A stretch of DNA of 64,000 nucleotides from Lepus europaeus (GCF_033115175.1 NC_084827.1:173663401-173727400), one strand, 5' to 3'; positions 11,355 through 22,069 are shown, counted from the first letter of the stretch. Translations and numbers: made by a program. Notes: generated from the sequence alone by a model not told the origin.

Positions 11355-11881
11355 TGTGGCAGAGACCTTTGTCTTTGAATTAAGCTTGTTTCTAACTGAC
11401 ATGATTAAAGTTGTGGTAGAGGCCTTCCCAAGGTCAGAAGAAGAAAAAGGGAGGCATCTGTCCTGGGAAGGAAATGTAGTTGTTATCTGCTTACCTATGA
11501 ATGCTTCAACTGTAGTCTCCCTGCTCATATTAACCATTTCAGGTTCTGCTTGTTAGCACAGAGCAATGATGTCATGCCAGACAGCAGATGGCTCCGTATG
11601 TGAGTAAAACAAAGCACATCTTCAGTAACTAAGCTCGCATGCACAATATTGCATCAATGCTGTGGCCACCATGTAACATGAGAATATCTAATCAAATATA
11701 TGCATGTAACCATATAAGGGAAACAAAGAAGATAAAGCCATATCTAAGGAAATACCTCTCTTTGTTCTGGGCTTAGCATATTGTAGAAGAAATTCCACCT
11801 GGGCCTTATGCTGGTGTAATAAAAGACTACTTCCTGTTAAAAGGCCTTGGTGTCTTGTCTTTATACACAAATGCTGATACA
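11355..11881 (+). repeat. 3' LTR of the ERV
   Basis: Starts 'tgtggcagagacc' and ends 'gctgataca', 527 bp. TATA-like 'catataaggg' at 11711-11720 and AATAAA at 11818-11823 would place the R region between them. Collinear with 4737-5260. Differences cluster near the right end (for example 'ccagcatagtaa' against 'ctggtgtaataa'). Confidence 0.88.
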
Positions 11882-11885
11882 ATAC

Positions 11886-11925
11886 AGTATTTGTCAATTG
11901 ACCTTTTTAAATTTTAAAATAGAGA
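11886..11925 (+). mobile_element. old L1 3' end (right half)
   Basis: 'agtatttgtcaattgacctt' continues the L1 3' UTR broken at 4736. The A-rich end then grades into a purine microsatellite, a usual fate of L1 tails. Confidence 0.7.
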
Positions 11926-12126
11926 GGAAGGGAGAGAGGAGGAAGGAACGAAAATAGGGAGAGAGGAAGCAAGGGATGGAGGGAAGATGGGAGGGAAGAA
12001 GGAAGGAAAGAAGGAAGGAGGGAGGGAGGGAGGGAGGAAGGAGGGAAGGAAGGAAGGAGGGAGGGAGGGAGGAGGGAGGGAGGGAGGGAGGGAGGAAGGA
12101 AGGAGGGAGGGAGGGAGGGAGGGAGG
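11926..12126. repeat. (GGAG/GGAA)n polypurine tract
   Basis: About 200 bases of almost pure purine in tetranucleotide units. The G-rich strand has many runs of three G and could form triplex or quadruplex structures. The long open frames across it on both strands (runs of Gly/Arg/Lys/Glu or Pro/Ser/Leu) are artefacts of a repeat without stop codons. Confidence 0.92.
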
Positions 12127-14222
12127 AGCAACTCCAATTCTCTAAAGTGGCTTCCTGGACTCCAGGAATCAGGAAGCCTGACACAAAGGAGCCAATGCCC
12201 CACAGTGAGCCACCACCCTCCTCCTTCAACTTTTGTGTATCCCAGAATCTGTTGCCAGTGAAACGCCAAGCTCACTGCCCGTCCCTGCTCCAGACATGGG
12301 AACCAGTGCTAACCACAGGCAGTGAGGACAGAAGCATTCCTAGGACAAGAGCTCCGTGTCAGCACTGCGTTCGTTTTCTTATCTGGGTAGCTCTGACTTT
12401 GTACTGTTCTGGTTTTATTTTGTTTTCTGGTGACTGCACGTGTAGTATCCCAACTCTGGTGCTGAGTTCTGTGACTCCTTCCTGCCTCAGTTCTGTGCTC
12501 CGTCATCTGGCTTCTCTAGGACTATGTCCCACAACTGTGGGACATGCACAACTGTTCCCGGACTGTGTCCCACAACTGTTCCCTAGAGCAGAGTTCTAAC
12601 AATGCCCTGGTCAATACCTTTGAGCTTGACACTCCCCCAGCTTGGTTCTGGTGCCTAACCACCACCATTAACTTTTCTTTCCTGATGAGTGGGCAGGTTT
12701 TCCATTTTGTTGCAGATGGAGCACGCTGAACTACAAACCATCGGAATTGAGTCAGGGTAAGAGAAAACATCATTTTCAGATGCAAGAATCCTTTGTACAG
12801 TTAATAGAGGCATTTGTCAATTTTTAGAAAAATACATTTGCTTCCAGTTCATAACCGATTTAACAAATTAAATTATAATAATGGTGACTTGGATATGAGG
12901 TGGTTTGGAATAAAGAGCAGTGCTTTGAAAGTAGATGTGGCTGCAACACTACTGGGAAGAGGGCAGGACCAGGAAGCAGGATCTGCACATCAAGAGCTCA
13001 GACAACCATCCCTGAAAATTAAGGGAAAGAAAGAGAGCACTAGGGATGTGTGGGGGTTGGCAGTATTCGTATAACAAGAACAGTTTGATAGGTTGATAAA
13101 AGACAAACATTTCTATTATATATGTTTGGGCTTTTCTTTCTCACTCCCTTACTTCTGCGAAGAGCTGATCACATATTTTGACCTTTTCTTTGGTACATAA
13201 GGAAGATCTGTGAAGAGGAACTCCCTGACAACAGCCTCACAGAAAAGCAGCAGCCCAGAACTGTCACATTGACTTCTGTTGTCCTGCTGTAATAACTAAT
13301 ATTGCCCCCCATTGACGTTTAGTGCAGATCTGCTTGATTTATTGATGATAATGAGGCTAAAGGCACACAGTGTACTTAAACCACCATCACACCACCCAAA
13401 GTGCTTGCAGGCGAACTTAGGACTCATCCATCAATAAATCATTTTGTTATAGTTCCAATTAACCAGAGTACCATTAACACAGAGAAATAATTAACCTCCC
13501 ATTAACTGGTTAACAACTTCCATTGGCTCTACTCTGTCTTTTGGGAGTTTTTTGGGCAATTCCAGCTTTTTTACCACATATAAATAATAAGACTAGATTC
13601 TTCTCGGATCTCTTCCTCACTAAGTTAAGCCATCCCATTTTCTTGCTCAGTTGCCATCAGTTGTCATGGATCATTCTCACCTCTCCATCTCCAGACAGCT
13701 ATGTGTGACCAGATAAATTCCAGTTTGCCAAATTTCGACTCTAATCTTTACTCTGTAAGTAAATGCATGTTCTTCATTCATGGCTTGAGCCTCTTTAACT
13801 TAGAGTTACATCCTTTTGATTGCAGATGCTATGCCTACACTGATGGAGCTGATGGCAAATTCCTTTCTCTAACACCATCTGGCTGCAAGCTAACTATATC
13901 TTCCTAACTAGCTGAAAACAGCTGGATCTCCAAGTAATCCTAGATCATTCTTAATTCTAAAATTTTAAGTTTATATTCCTTTTGAAATTGAATGGAAGAT
14001 TTTACAGTTAGAGTTGATGAAGGAAAATACAAGGCTGTAGGTTAAGACACCTTGGAGTTCCTTATAGCTTAGTAGATGTTTTCATGAAAACATAAATCTC
14101 TCTCTTTCCTCTCTTTTTTCTTCACTCTGACCCTACAGGAATAACTCTCTCTGAATCCTGTCAATTCTTCAAATTTTCCAGCAAATTGGCATTGTGGTAA
14201 ATCATACAAGACAGCAGAAAAT
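12127..14222. other. unassigned DNA
   Basis: I see no supported gene or recognisable repeat family. 12127-12800 is richer in GC and contains a short palindrome plus a roughly 40-bp direct repeat (separate entry). The rest is ordinary AT-rich DNA with short open frames only. Confidence 0.45.
12522..12583. repeat. palindrome and ~40-bp direct repeat
   Basis: 12525-12544 is a perfect inverted repeat, arms 'tgtcccaca' and 'tgtgggaca' with a 2-base spacer. About 40 bases on, 'tgtcccacaactgttccc' repeats the left arm and its flank, and 'gcacaactgttccc' occurs in between. This looks like a small imperfect tandem duplication. Confidence 0.75.
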
Positions 14223-14621
14223 GGGGCTGGCATTATGACATAGCAGGTTACTCCACCACCTGCAACACCAGCATCTCATATGGGCACTGGTTTGAGTCCC
14301 AGTTGTTCCACTTTCTATCTAGGCTCTCTGCTAATGTGCCTAGGAAAGCAACAGAGGATAGCCCAAGAGATTGGGTAACTGAATCTAAAGTGGGAAACTC
14401 ACATGAAGCTTCTGGCTCCTGGTTTCAGCCTGGCCCATCACCAGCAGATACAACCATTTGCAGAGTGAACCAACAGGAGGAAGATCTCTCTCTCTCTCTC
14501 TCTCTCTCCCTTCTCTCTCTCTCCCTATCTTTCTCTCTCCGCCTCTCCCTCTTCCTCTCCCTCTCCCTCTCTCAGTATGTAATTCTGCATTTAAAATAAC
14601 TAAAATAAATCTTTAAAAAAA
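14223..14621 (+). mobile_element. CSINE with expanded CT tract
   Basis: Head 'tggggctggcattatgacat', landmarks 'catctcatatgggcactgg' and 'ggctcctggtttcagcctgg'. The pyrimidine run (14485-14575) is expanded to about 90 bases of TC with CCC interruptions, then an A-rich tail. Confidence 0.92.
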
Positions 14622-14929
14622 ATCCCAGAGAAGTATGTGGGTATTATAGCTCAAATATAGCCATAAATATGCTTAACTATTGGTAGAAGATTTGACAAAA
14701 AGGATATTTAGGATGCCCAATGTGGGTTTCAGGAAGTCTTTTTTGCTTTCAATTTAGTCAAAGAAATCTGTTTGTTAAACAGTTACCACTACCATTATCA
14801 GGATCATATCCATTTTGTTTCAGAAGACACAGAAATGGCATCACATGGTAGAAGAAAGATTGGAAACATTCCATGTCTTAATTGCATCATTTTCTCATTA
14901 GATTCTCCATTGCATAAATTTCTTTTTTT
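14622..14929. other. unassigned spacer
   Basis: About 300 bases between the CSINE and an L1 3' stub. I see nothing recognisable. Confidence 0.4.
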
Positions 14930-15110
14930 TAAGTTCTTTTTTTCTTTTTTTGTTTGTTATATAGTTTTTTTTTATTTAATAAATGTGAATTTACAAAGTG
15001 CAACTTTTGTATTGTTGTGGCTTCCCCCCCCCCCAACCTCCCTCCCTCCCACGGCCCTCCCCTCTCCCAGTCCCTCTCCCATCCCATCCTTCATTGAGTT
15101 TCATTTTCAA
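14930..15110 (-). mobile_element. 5'-truncated L1, 3' UTR stub, minus strand
   Basis: Reverse of the rabbit-type L1 terminus: T-rich tail complement, 'tttatttaataaatgtgaat', 'tacaaagtgcaactttt', then the C-rich block (complement of the G-rich 3' UTR) and 'cattttcaatta'. The same order occurs at 34279-34480. Flanks 'ttgcataaatttcttt' (about 14911-14928) and 'ttagcataaatttcttt' (about 15110-15127) form the target duplication. Confidence 0.85.
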
Positions 15111-15127
15111 TTAGCATAAATTTCTTT

Positions 15128-15738
15128 ACTGTAGAAGTTTAGGGGTTGTCAGATATTAGGCTGTTTCAAAAATAAAATTAATCTTAATCTGAGAGATCTT
15201 TTTTAAATTAAGTCAAACATTGAAGCAGACTGTAATACAATAGTAGAGTCCAATTTTAGTTTTTAATGGGGATTATATGTTATGGGAAATTCATTTTTTG
15301 TTTTATAGACTCAAAAGTCGCTAGTACTAGAAGTTGTTGTAAAGAACATGTCTGCCCCCTGCTCCATTACTCTTAGATTCAATGACACAACATCTACCTT
15401 AAAAACCATATCTAATATATTCCAATTTTCTGAAATGTGTTGCTATATTAAAATCATATTCTCAACTGGAGGTCATCCGGTCTAATATCAAAGATGAATT
15501 TTGAATACTCTCTAACAAAGCTCTATAGTAATTTATCATAAAGAATTATACTCTTGTAGATCTAGATTCAAATTTTTGAAAAAAGCACATATTTAAATAA
15601 CCCATAGCTCTTAATAAAAATTCAGCTGTTTTTGAACAATTAGAATTTAACAGACATCAAGAGAACATAATAGATTACTTTAACACATTGCTTTAACAGA
15701 GCATCAGAGTTTAATTCTATGTCAAAGAGAAATTGAGC
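15128..15738. other. unassigned AT-rich DNA beside the L1 breakpoint
   Basis: Not L1 as far as I can tell. It abuts the L1 ORF1 sequence abruptly at 15738/15739, where a complete L1 would continue into ORF2. Confidence 0.45.
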
Positions 15739-15772
15739 TTCCTGTGATCTTTTGCTGTGAGGTTTCCTTCCT

Positions 15773-16810
15773 TTACCTTCTTTCATACTGGTGACCATGT
15801 TTCTGTGTTTCTGTGTGTAAGACATCTTTAAGCATCTTTTGCAGGGCAGGATGAGTGGCAACAAATTCTTTCAGTTCCTGTTTGCTATGAAAAGTCTTAA
15901 TTTCACCTTCATTCACAAATGAGAGCTTTGCAGGATATAGTATTCTGGGCTGGCAGTTTTTCTCTCTTAGTACCTGGGCTATGTCTCGCCATTCCCTTCT
16001 AGCTTGTAGGGTTTCTGATGAGAAGTCTGCTGTGAGTCTAATTGGAGATCCTCTAAGAGTGATCTGACGTTTCTCTCTTGCACCTTTTAGGATCTTTTCT
16101 TTCTGTTTCACTGTGATGAGTTTGATTACAACATGTCGTGGTGAGGATCTCTTTTGGTCATGTTTATTAGGGGTTCTATAAGCTTCCTGTACTAAGATGC
16201 CTCTGTCCTTCTCCAAACCTGGGAAATTTTCTGCTAGTATCTCACTGAAAATGCCTTCTAATCCTTTCTCCCTCTCCATGCCTTCAGGAACTCCTAGAAC
16301 CCGAATGTTGGGTTTTTTAATAGTATCCTGTAGATTCCCGACAATATTTTTTAGATTTCTAATTTCTTCTTCTTTTCTTTGGTTTGCCTGTTTCCTTTCC
16401 TGTTCTCTGTCTTCTAAGTCTGATATTCTCTCTTCTGCTTCGCCCATTCTGTTTTTAAGGCTCTCTAATGTGTTTGTCATTTGATCTATTGAATTCTTCA
16501 TTTCATTATGATTTCTAGTCACTATCAGAGTTTCTTGTTCCACTAGTTGTTTCATTTCATTTTGATTCCTCCTTAATATTTCACTTTCACGAGAGAGATT
16601 TTCTATCTTGTCCATGAAGGATTTCTGTAGTTCAAGAATTTGTTTTTGAGAACTTCTTAATGTTCTTATCAATTTTTTGAGATCCGCTTCTTGCATTTCT
16701 TCAATCTCATCATCTTCATAGTCTTGAATTGGGGCGTCTTTTTCATTTGGGGGTGTCATAGTGTCTTCCTTGTTCTTGTTAGCTTGGTTTTTGCGTTTGT
16801 TGTTTGGCAT
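15773..16810 (-). CDS. L1 ORF1 protein, open and full length
   Basis: 345 codons from ATG at 16810 (MPNNKRKNQ) to TAA at 15773-15775. An in-frame ATG eight codons upstream (16834) would give 353. The start at 16810 is preferred because it matches the MPN start of the L1 copy at 41487. Order of regions: basic/acidic N-terminus; long heptad-rich coiled coil (about residues 45-150) for trimer formation; RRM-like part with 'IRVLGVPEGMEREKG' and 'FSEILAENFPGLEKD'; C-terminal domain with 'PIRLTADFSSETLQARREW' and 'QPRILYPAKLSF'. In L1 biology this RNA-binding chaperone coats the element's RNA in cytoplasmic particles. No frameshift or stop is present, but without ORF2 the element cannot mobilise itself. 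Whether it is expressed is unknown. Confidence 0.88.
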   Translation of the reverse strand: MPNNKRKNQANKNKEDTMTPPNEKDAPIQDYEDDEIEEMQEADLKKLIRTLRSSQKQILELQKSFMDKIENLSRESEILRRNQNEMKQLVEQETLIVTRNHNEMKNSIDQMTNTLESLKNRMGEAEERISDLEDREQERKQANQRKEEEIRNLKNIVGNLQDTIKKPNIRVLGVPEGMEREKGLEGIFSEILAENFPGLEKDRGILVQEAYRTPNKHDQKRSSPRHVVIKLITVKQKEKILKGAREKRQITLRGSPIRLTADFSSETLQARREWRDIAQVLREKNCQPRILYPAKLSFVNEGEIKTFHSKQELKEFVATHPALQKMLKDVLHTETQKHGHQYERR

Positions 16811-17730
16811 GTTGGAGATATTTGGTTTCTTCACTGTGGTGTTTTTTCTTGTTACACTGTGGCTCTATATTAAGTGGACTGTCTGCTTTCAGTGGAGCCT
16901 TAGAGGCTTGAGATGAGTGTGGACTGAGAGCTGTGTTTGGTTCCTCAGGGTTGAGGGTGTGTCAAGGATGACACTCCCAGGTTAGGTGTGGTAAATCTCT
17001 CTTTCTTTTTTTGATTTAAAAGGGAAGTAATTCCGCACAGCTGAACGTAATTGGAGGTAGTTAGCAGGCAAATGATATACCCACAGGAGCCAGAGATCGG
17101 AAGCTCTTTCCCAAGGACCACACAGGGAATCTCTGCTGCCCTCAGTGTGGGCTCCAATTCTCCTGCAGTCTCCCACTGGGTTGCCAAGTTAGATGCTAAT
17201 CTCCTGTTATTTCACCCCTCCCCACAGAGTCAGGTTTTTCTGCTAGGCTCAGGGCTGGTGCAGACCTGAGGTCGCCCTGCTTATGACGTATGTCCAAAAT
17301 GGCGCCTGCTCTGTCTTGCTCGCCTTTGAGAGGTGAACGGAGAGAGAGAAACTTGTGTCCGTATCAGTCACTTTTTTTATTTTTTTCTCTCTCTTCTAGT
17401 TAGCCTGGTGAACTTTTCCCCACGGAGTTTCAAGCCTCGTTCCCTCTAGCCTCCTCTTTCTGCTTGCCTGCTGGTATCTCGGGCTATGGAGGTTCGGCTC
17501 ACCTCGCGTTCCAGCGCTGGTGCGTTGAGTCTGCCGCTGGTGTCCCGAACTTGGGCTCCCACGCTCTCCACGCAGGTCCACTGTGAATCACTAGTTCCGG
17601 AAGAGTTTCCTCTGCTGTTTCTTCCCCTACTCTTCCTTGACCCTGCAGTATCTCCACTTATATTAAACTTTCTCTCCCCCCGGACTAAGTGTGCTTCCTG
17701 CCTATTCCGCCATCTTGCTGCCTCCCCTAT
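16811..17730 (-). promoter_or_regulatory. L1 5' UTR / internal promoter
   Basis: About 920 bp upstream of ORF1. At its very start (complement of 17709-17717) is 'caagatggc', the YY1 core that positions initiation in L1 5' UTRs. 'gcaggcgccatttt' (complement about 17294-17307) recurs in the deleted L1 at 27747. This 5' UTR differs in sequence from the 5' UTR of the L1 at 40964, although the ORF1 proteins are close, suggesting different promoter types. Confidence 0.75.
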
Positions 17731-18667
17731 AGAGACAAGTTTTAAGGAAATGAAGTCATTTTATTCCCTCCTCACATCAGGAAAGATTTATAAACATGTG
17801 AATATTTGTCAAAAAAGGAGAGGGTAATAGAACATAGAGTTCCCAGATTCCTGCTTGTTTATTCTCTGCATTTCACCTCATCAGCTGTAGGCAGTTCCCT
17901 GAAGCTATCAGCCAACCAAAAACTTCATTAGCATCTTAATTTGATTCTAAACACTCAGCCTAAGTTCCTGATACTAAGCACCTGAGAATAATAGCTTAAT
18001 GATTTTCATTGACAGTTAAAATTATTGTAATGATATTTGCTAAGTCCTGTGTTAATTTTGTCACCTTAGCTATATCATTTATTCTTTTTCACCATTGGTA
18101 TAAAATAAATCCCATAATTATTAGATTTTATCCATGAAAAGAACACCAAGGGCTTAGGTTAAAAAATTTGCCGAAGTTCTCTTAGCTCATAAAAAATGGA
18201 ATAGAATCTCAAATTGAGGTCTTGGCCCATATTCATTGAGCCCTCAACTACAGTTCTATGTTGTCAGAGGTCCTGGGTAGCTCAGTGGAATCCTTGTTAA
18301 CACGCATGCCTTGGAAATCAAGGGTACACTGAGAAAGATGAGAGGGACTTTGAGTAAACCATTCAATGCCCTGGATCTGTCTTCTGGACTTGGGAGATCC
18401 CAAGTATTCACTGTCAAACTCATATCCCTAAGAGAACTAAAGAACAAGAAGCTGTTTCTGAAAGTGTAAAGGCAGAAATGGAGGACAGAGGTTCACATTT
18501 CTTACGGACATATTTGGGTATGATGGAGTCATGGTCAGAAAATATATATAAAGAGAACTCTTCCTGTCCAGGGTGCACCAATTTCATCTCACAACTATTC
18601 CACACAAATGAGGAGTTGCCTACTCTAGCACTCCCTGCATTTGTTAACCCAAATGTACTCTACTGTA
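17731..18667. other. unassigned DNA
   Basis: Flank of the L1 5' end. I see no gene or repeat. Confidence 0.4.
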
Positions 18668-18945
18668 GGCTAGAGAGAAGGCTTCTCATATCAAAGTGCC
18701 TGAATTTGAGTCCTGGCTTGCCTCTCATTTCCAGGTTCCTTCTAATGCAGACCCTGGAAAGCAGCAGGTGATGGCACAAGTACTTGGGTCCATGCCACCT
18801 GTGGGAAATCTAGATTGAGTTTCAAGCTCCCAGCTATGGCATGGCCCAGTTTCTGGCCTTGCCAACATTTGGGGACTGAACAAACTAGTGGGATCTCTGT
18901 GTCTCTCGCTACTTCTCAAATAATTAAATGAAAAAATACAAATAA
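18668..18945 (+). mobile_element. old CSINE, diverged
   Basis: Weak head, then 'gtgcctgaatttgagtcctg', 'gcagcaggtgatggcacaag', 'tacttgggtccatgcc', 'catttggggactgaac', a shortened CT run and an A-rich tail. More diverged than other copies, so an early subfamily is likely. Confidence 0.75.
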
Positions 18946-21739
18946 AGTTACTAACAGGAACCCTAATTCAGAGTTTGGAGGGAAACATTTGCTTTTTTGT
19001 TTTATTGGTTTGGGTGTCCTGACTTGGGATAAATGATGAGGCATCCAAGTAGAGATGACCTAGAAGAGATATTGCACCTTATATAGCAGATTTAGAGCAA
19101 TGGAATTAGTCCCAGATTTCTATATCCTTATAGATACGGGACTCACAATATACTGGCGGCTTTGTCCACGTCAGTTTTACGGAGTACCCGGTGAGTCTAG
19201 AACTTCCAAGCCTTCCATAGCATGACTACACGTTTCTGAAGAGGTAGGCAACACCAACAACAGCATAGCCCCTCTTTACAGTGTTTAAGGTCTAGGGCTA
19301 GTGACTGTGATGTTTGGAGTAGGACCTCAGCACGTGTTATAGCCATTGGCTTTAGACAAGTATCTAAAACACTTCTCTTCCTGAAAGATTTGAGACAATA
19401 TTTTGTAACTGTGTTAAGGAATTCCAATGGATGCTGTTTGACCTCAAATCTGCTTTCTTACACAGTCGATCTTTTTGAAGTGCCTGTTGGGTTATAAGGA
19501 AGATGATGATTCATTTGAGAGGTGGGGCATTCCTAGGTACCCATGAATGGAACTCAGTTCTGGAAAAGATGAAGAGCTAAAGTGTCTCGGAGACCTGATT
19601 TCCCCAATATTGCTTCAGAGAAAGTCTAGTTAAGGTGCCCTTATTCATATAGAAAAATACAGAGCAAATGCCAAATATTCAGAATGCTTTCTCTTCTTTT
19701 CTAAGAGTCATTATTTAAAAAAAAAAAAAAATCCAGGCCATTCCATGAGTCAACAATTCATTCTACATAAAAACTAGAGTTTAAAGTGACTAATTTGAAG
19801 TGATGAAACCTAGAGGATGTGAGGGGTTTTGTTTTGCTTCACTTAGTCATTACTGGTTAGCTATGAAGAACTCTCCCAAATTAACTATAAATGTAAAGAC
19901 AGGGACTAATAACTTTTTGCAATTAAAAAAACTACGTGTTACTGTGTTACCTGGCATTTTTGAAAATCTCACTGAGTTATTATTCTACTCTGTCTGTATA
20001 CCAACTAATTAAGTAAGCACCTTTGGCCCAGTTGAAGTTGTTTCTATATATAACAAAGTGAGAATGCAGGAATGAAGCCATAATTAAATGTTGCAGCATT
20101 GTAATTTATGACTTTTTTTTTCTAAGCAAAAGGATCTATCACAGCCTACCTTCTACTTGTTGGCTATTTATATGTATTTTTTTAAAATAGCAGTATATGG
20201 CTGCCATTCTTACAAACTCCATTTATAAGGAATGCTTAGTACCACCGAAGACACTTCCAGAAAAAATAAAAGTCTGATATGATTGCTCTTTAAAGGACAT
20301 GCTCGATTGTGTGTGTTCTCCTAGATAAGTGTGGGCAAAGACATGCTTAGGAATTCTAAATCAAACCTGTGGTCCCCACGAAGTCCTCAGTAGTCACGCT
20401 ACTTAAAGTATGGTCCTGGGACCAGTGTCAGTCCCAGTACCACCCTTTTATAGCTCTAAGGATGTAAATGAGCGAAGAAGAACAGACATTCAGGGACTCC
20501 CAAAACAATGTGACTGATTCTGTGTGCATTGGCTCAAAGTTTTTTTAAATTACTGAAGTTATTGAAGTAAACCATTTATTTCTTCTATGTCATATCTAAG
20601 TCTGCAATAGTGTAAAAACATAATTTTTTCCCCAAAAATACTAATTTCTTTTCAAATGTTTTCTCTTCACCAATTGTTTGAGATTCCTTTCTCTACTCAT
20701 GAGATGAAGGCGGAGGACATGGCTCCAGAAATGGGAGACTTCAATCATCTCAGTTACCGTTTGTAAATTTCTATTTCCTCATCTACAAAATGAAGGGCTT
20801 TAGCTCCATCAAGGGTTTAAACTGGCAATGAGACCAGGGTCACAGATGTTTTGTTCTGTTTGTTGTTGTGAATTGTGATGGTTTCCCTCGGGGTCTATTC
20901 TCCAGTAGAGATCCAGCTCCCTCTCTTTCCTACCATGTCACAGTGTCATGTGTTTATATCATGTGACACTTGAAAGGATGGATTTACAAACCCAGACTGT
21001 GACTGCTAAGGTTCCTTCTAGTTCTCTGAACTAGAGCAAGTCCTAAGATAATATGCTATTACCTCCTTTCAACGAGAATCTGATGTACAGAGTAGCTGTA
21101 GTTCTAATTTTTTTTTTTTTTAAATAGACACTAAGCAGATTGGGCTTTGAGCTGTTAGTACCCAAGTACTTTTACTCCTGAGTTAAGAAGAGTATTGTCA
21201 TTTGTATCTGTTTTACGTGTTGAAATTTCATGTCAGTTTCATTTGAGAAAAGGGGTTCATAGGAGTAACTTTTTGAGAATAACTTTAAGATTTTGGATAC
21301 TGTCCAGGTTTTGCTTGATCATATTGCCTATGTTCATTTGGTCTCTGGTGCTTGGCACATGTGAGTGTTGGGAGTCAAAGGAAGGAAGATTTTCTCCTAT
21401 TTTACCTGAAGGGGTTGGTCCACAAAACCGTCTAGCCACTCTGTTCACGTGAATTCCCTTTATATGTTGGCATACATGAGTCAGGGAGGATTATGATTCC
21501 ATAAATGGACCAATGGGAGAAGAGGAGAGGGGACATTCAATGAGACATGCCTTATCCTATGACCAATACGAGTTAACTGTCCATGGCAGTAAGTCAGCAG
21601 AATCATGACTGACAAACAAATGATTGGCATGGGTTCTAGAAATTATCCTTGCCAATGTACTTCATTCAAAGCCATATTTGATTGCCTTTGAAAGCAGGCC
21701 TTGGATAGTATCTCTTGTTTCCTAATAAGAGTCATTTTA
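18946..21739. other. unassigned DNA, possible MIR remnant
   Basis: No gene seen. 'atttcctcatctacaaaatg' near 20770-20790 resembles the core of the ancient MIR SINE, but it is too short to call. A-runs lie at 19718-19732 and T-runs at 21108-21121. Confidence 0.4.
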
Positions 21740-22069
21740 CAATTGGCCCTCTAGAGGCATGGGTTTAGGACCCACCGACTGAACCAACCACAGATAAGAA
21801 TATTCTAAAAATTACTTTTCTACTGAACATGTATAGATGTTTTCCTGTCACTATTCAACAATACCATATAAGAACTACTTACACAGCATTTGCATTGAAT
21901 TTTAGATATTGTAAGTAATCTAGAGATGATTTAAAATATGTGGAAGGATGTGTGTGGGCTATATGCAAACACAGCACCACTTTATATAAGGGACTTAGGT
22001 ATCCACAAATTTTGGTATCCATAATGGAGGGTTCTGGAGCCAATTCCCTGCTGAAATTATCCAATGACT
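21740..22069. mobile_element. MER2-like DNA transposon (Tigger/pogo group)
   Basis: Left end 'caattggccctctagaggca' follows TA. The interior has 'gatgatttaaaatatgtgga', 'gggctatatgcaaacacagc', 'tttatataagggacttaggt' and 'ttttggtatccataatgg'. The right end '...ccaatgact' precedes TA. This is the order known for MER2, a non-autonomous element moved by Tigger transposases, about 330 bp long. No coding capacity. Confidence 0.75.

Larger units (their letters stand above)
4737..11881 (+). mobile_element. class I (gammaretrovirus-like) endogenous retrovirus, near-complete, coding-dead
   Basis: Two direct LTRs of about 525 bp flank a 6.1 kb interior that includes two later CSINEs. The 4-bp sequence 'atac' at 4733-4736 and 11882-11885 is the target duplication, and host L1 sequence continues across the element. 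A tRNA-Pro-like primer-binding site follows the 5' LTR and a polypurine tract precedes the 3' LTR, the order expected of a provirus. By eye the LTRs differ at about 30 sites (5-6%), so the insertion is old. No reading frame in the interior exceeds about 110 codons, and I could not recognise an intact gag, pol or env domain. It may be a strongly decayed provirus or a non-coding relative mobilised by another provirus. No coding capacity is apparent. Confidence 0.85.
15739..17730 (-). mobile_element. L1 with complete 5' end and ORF1, missing ORF2 and 3' UTR, minus strand
   Basis: Read in reverse, the element begins 'ggggaggcagcaagatggcg', runs through a roughly 900-bp 5' UTR, a full ORF1 and about 30 bases beyond its stop, then ends at 'agatcacaggaa'. 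The younger L1 at 42.5 kb continues from the same point into ORF2. L1 copies are usually truncated at the 5' end, so loss of the 3' two-thirds is unusual and points to a later deletion or rearrangement. I found no convincing target duplication, in keeping with a lost 3' end. Confidence 0.88.

Noticed and set aside
4737..11881. Recent segmental duplication explaining the repeated 4.74-5.26 and 11.36-11.88 kb blocks
   Set aside because: TG...CA ends, primer site, polypurine tract and the 4-bp host duplication fit LTRs of a provirus better.
11894..12275. Proline/serine/leucine-rich minus-strand frames
   Set aside because: Complement of the same purine repeat.
11976..12599. 207-codon frame rich in Gly/Arg/Glu/Lys
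   Set aside because: Its first half is the GGAG/GGAA simple repeat, which has no stops in any frame. The second half has no recognisable domain.
16197..16484. 95-codon plus-strand frame
   Set aside because: Antisense shadow of L1 ORF1. The same shadow occurs at 41810-42097 over the other L1.
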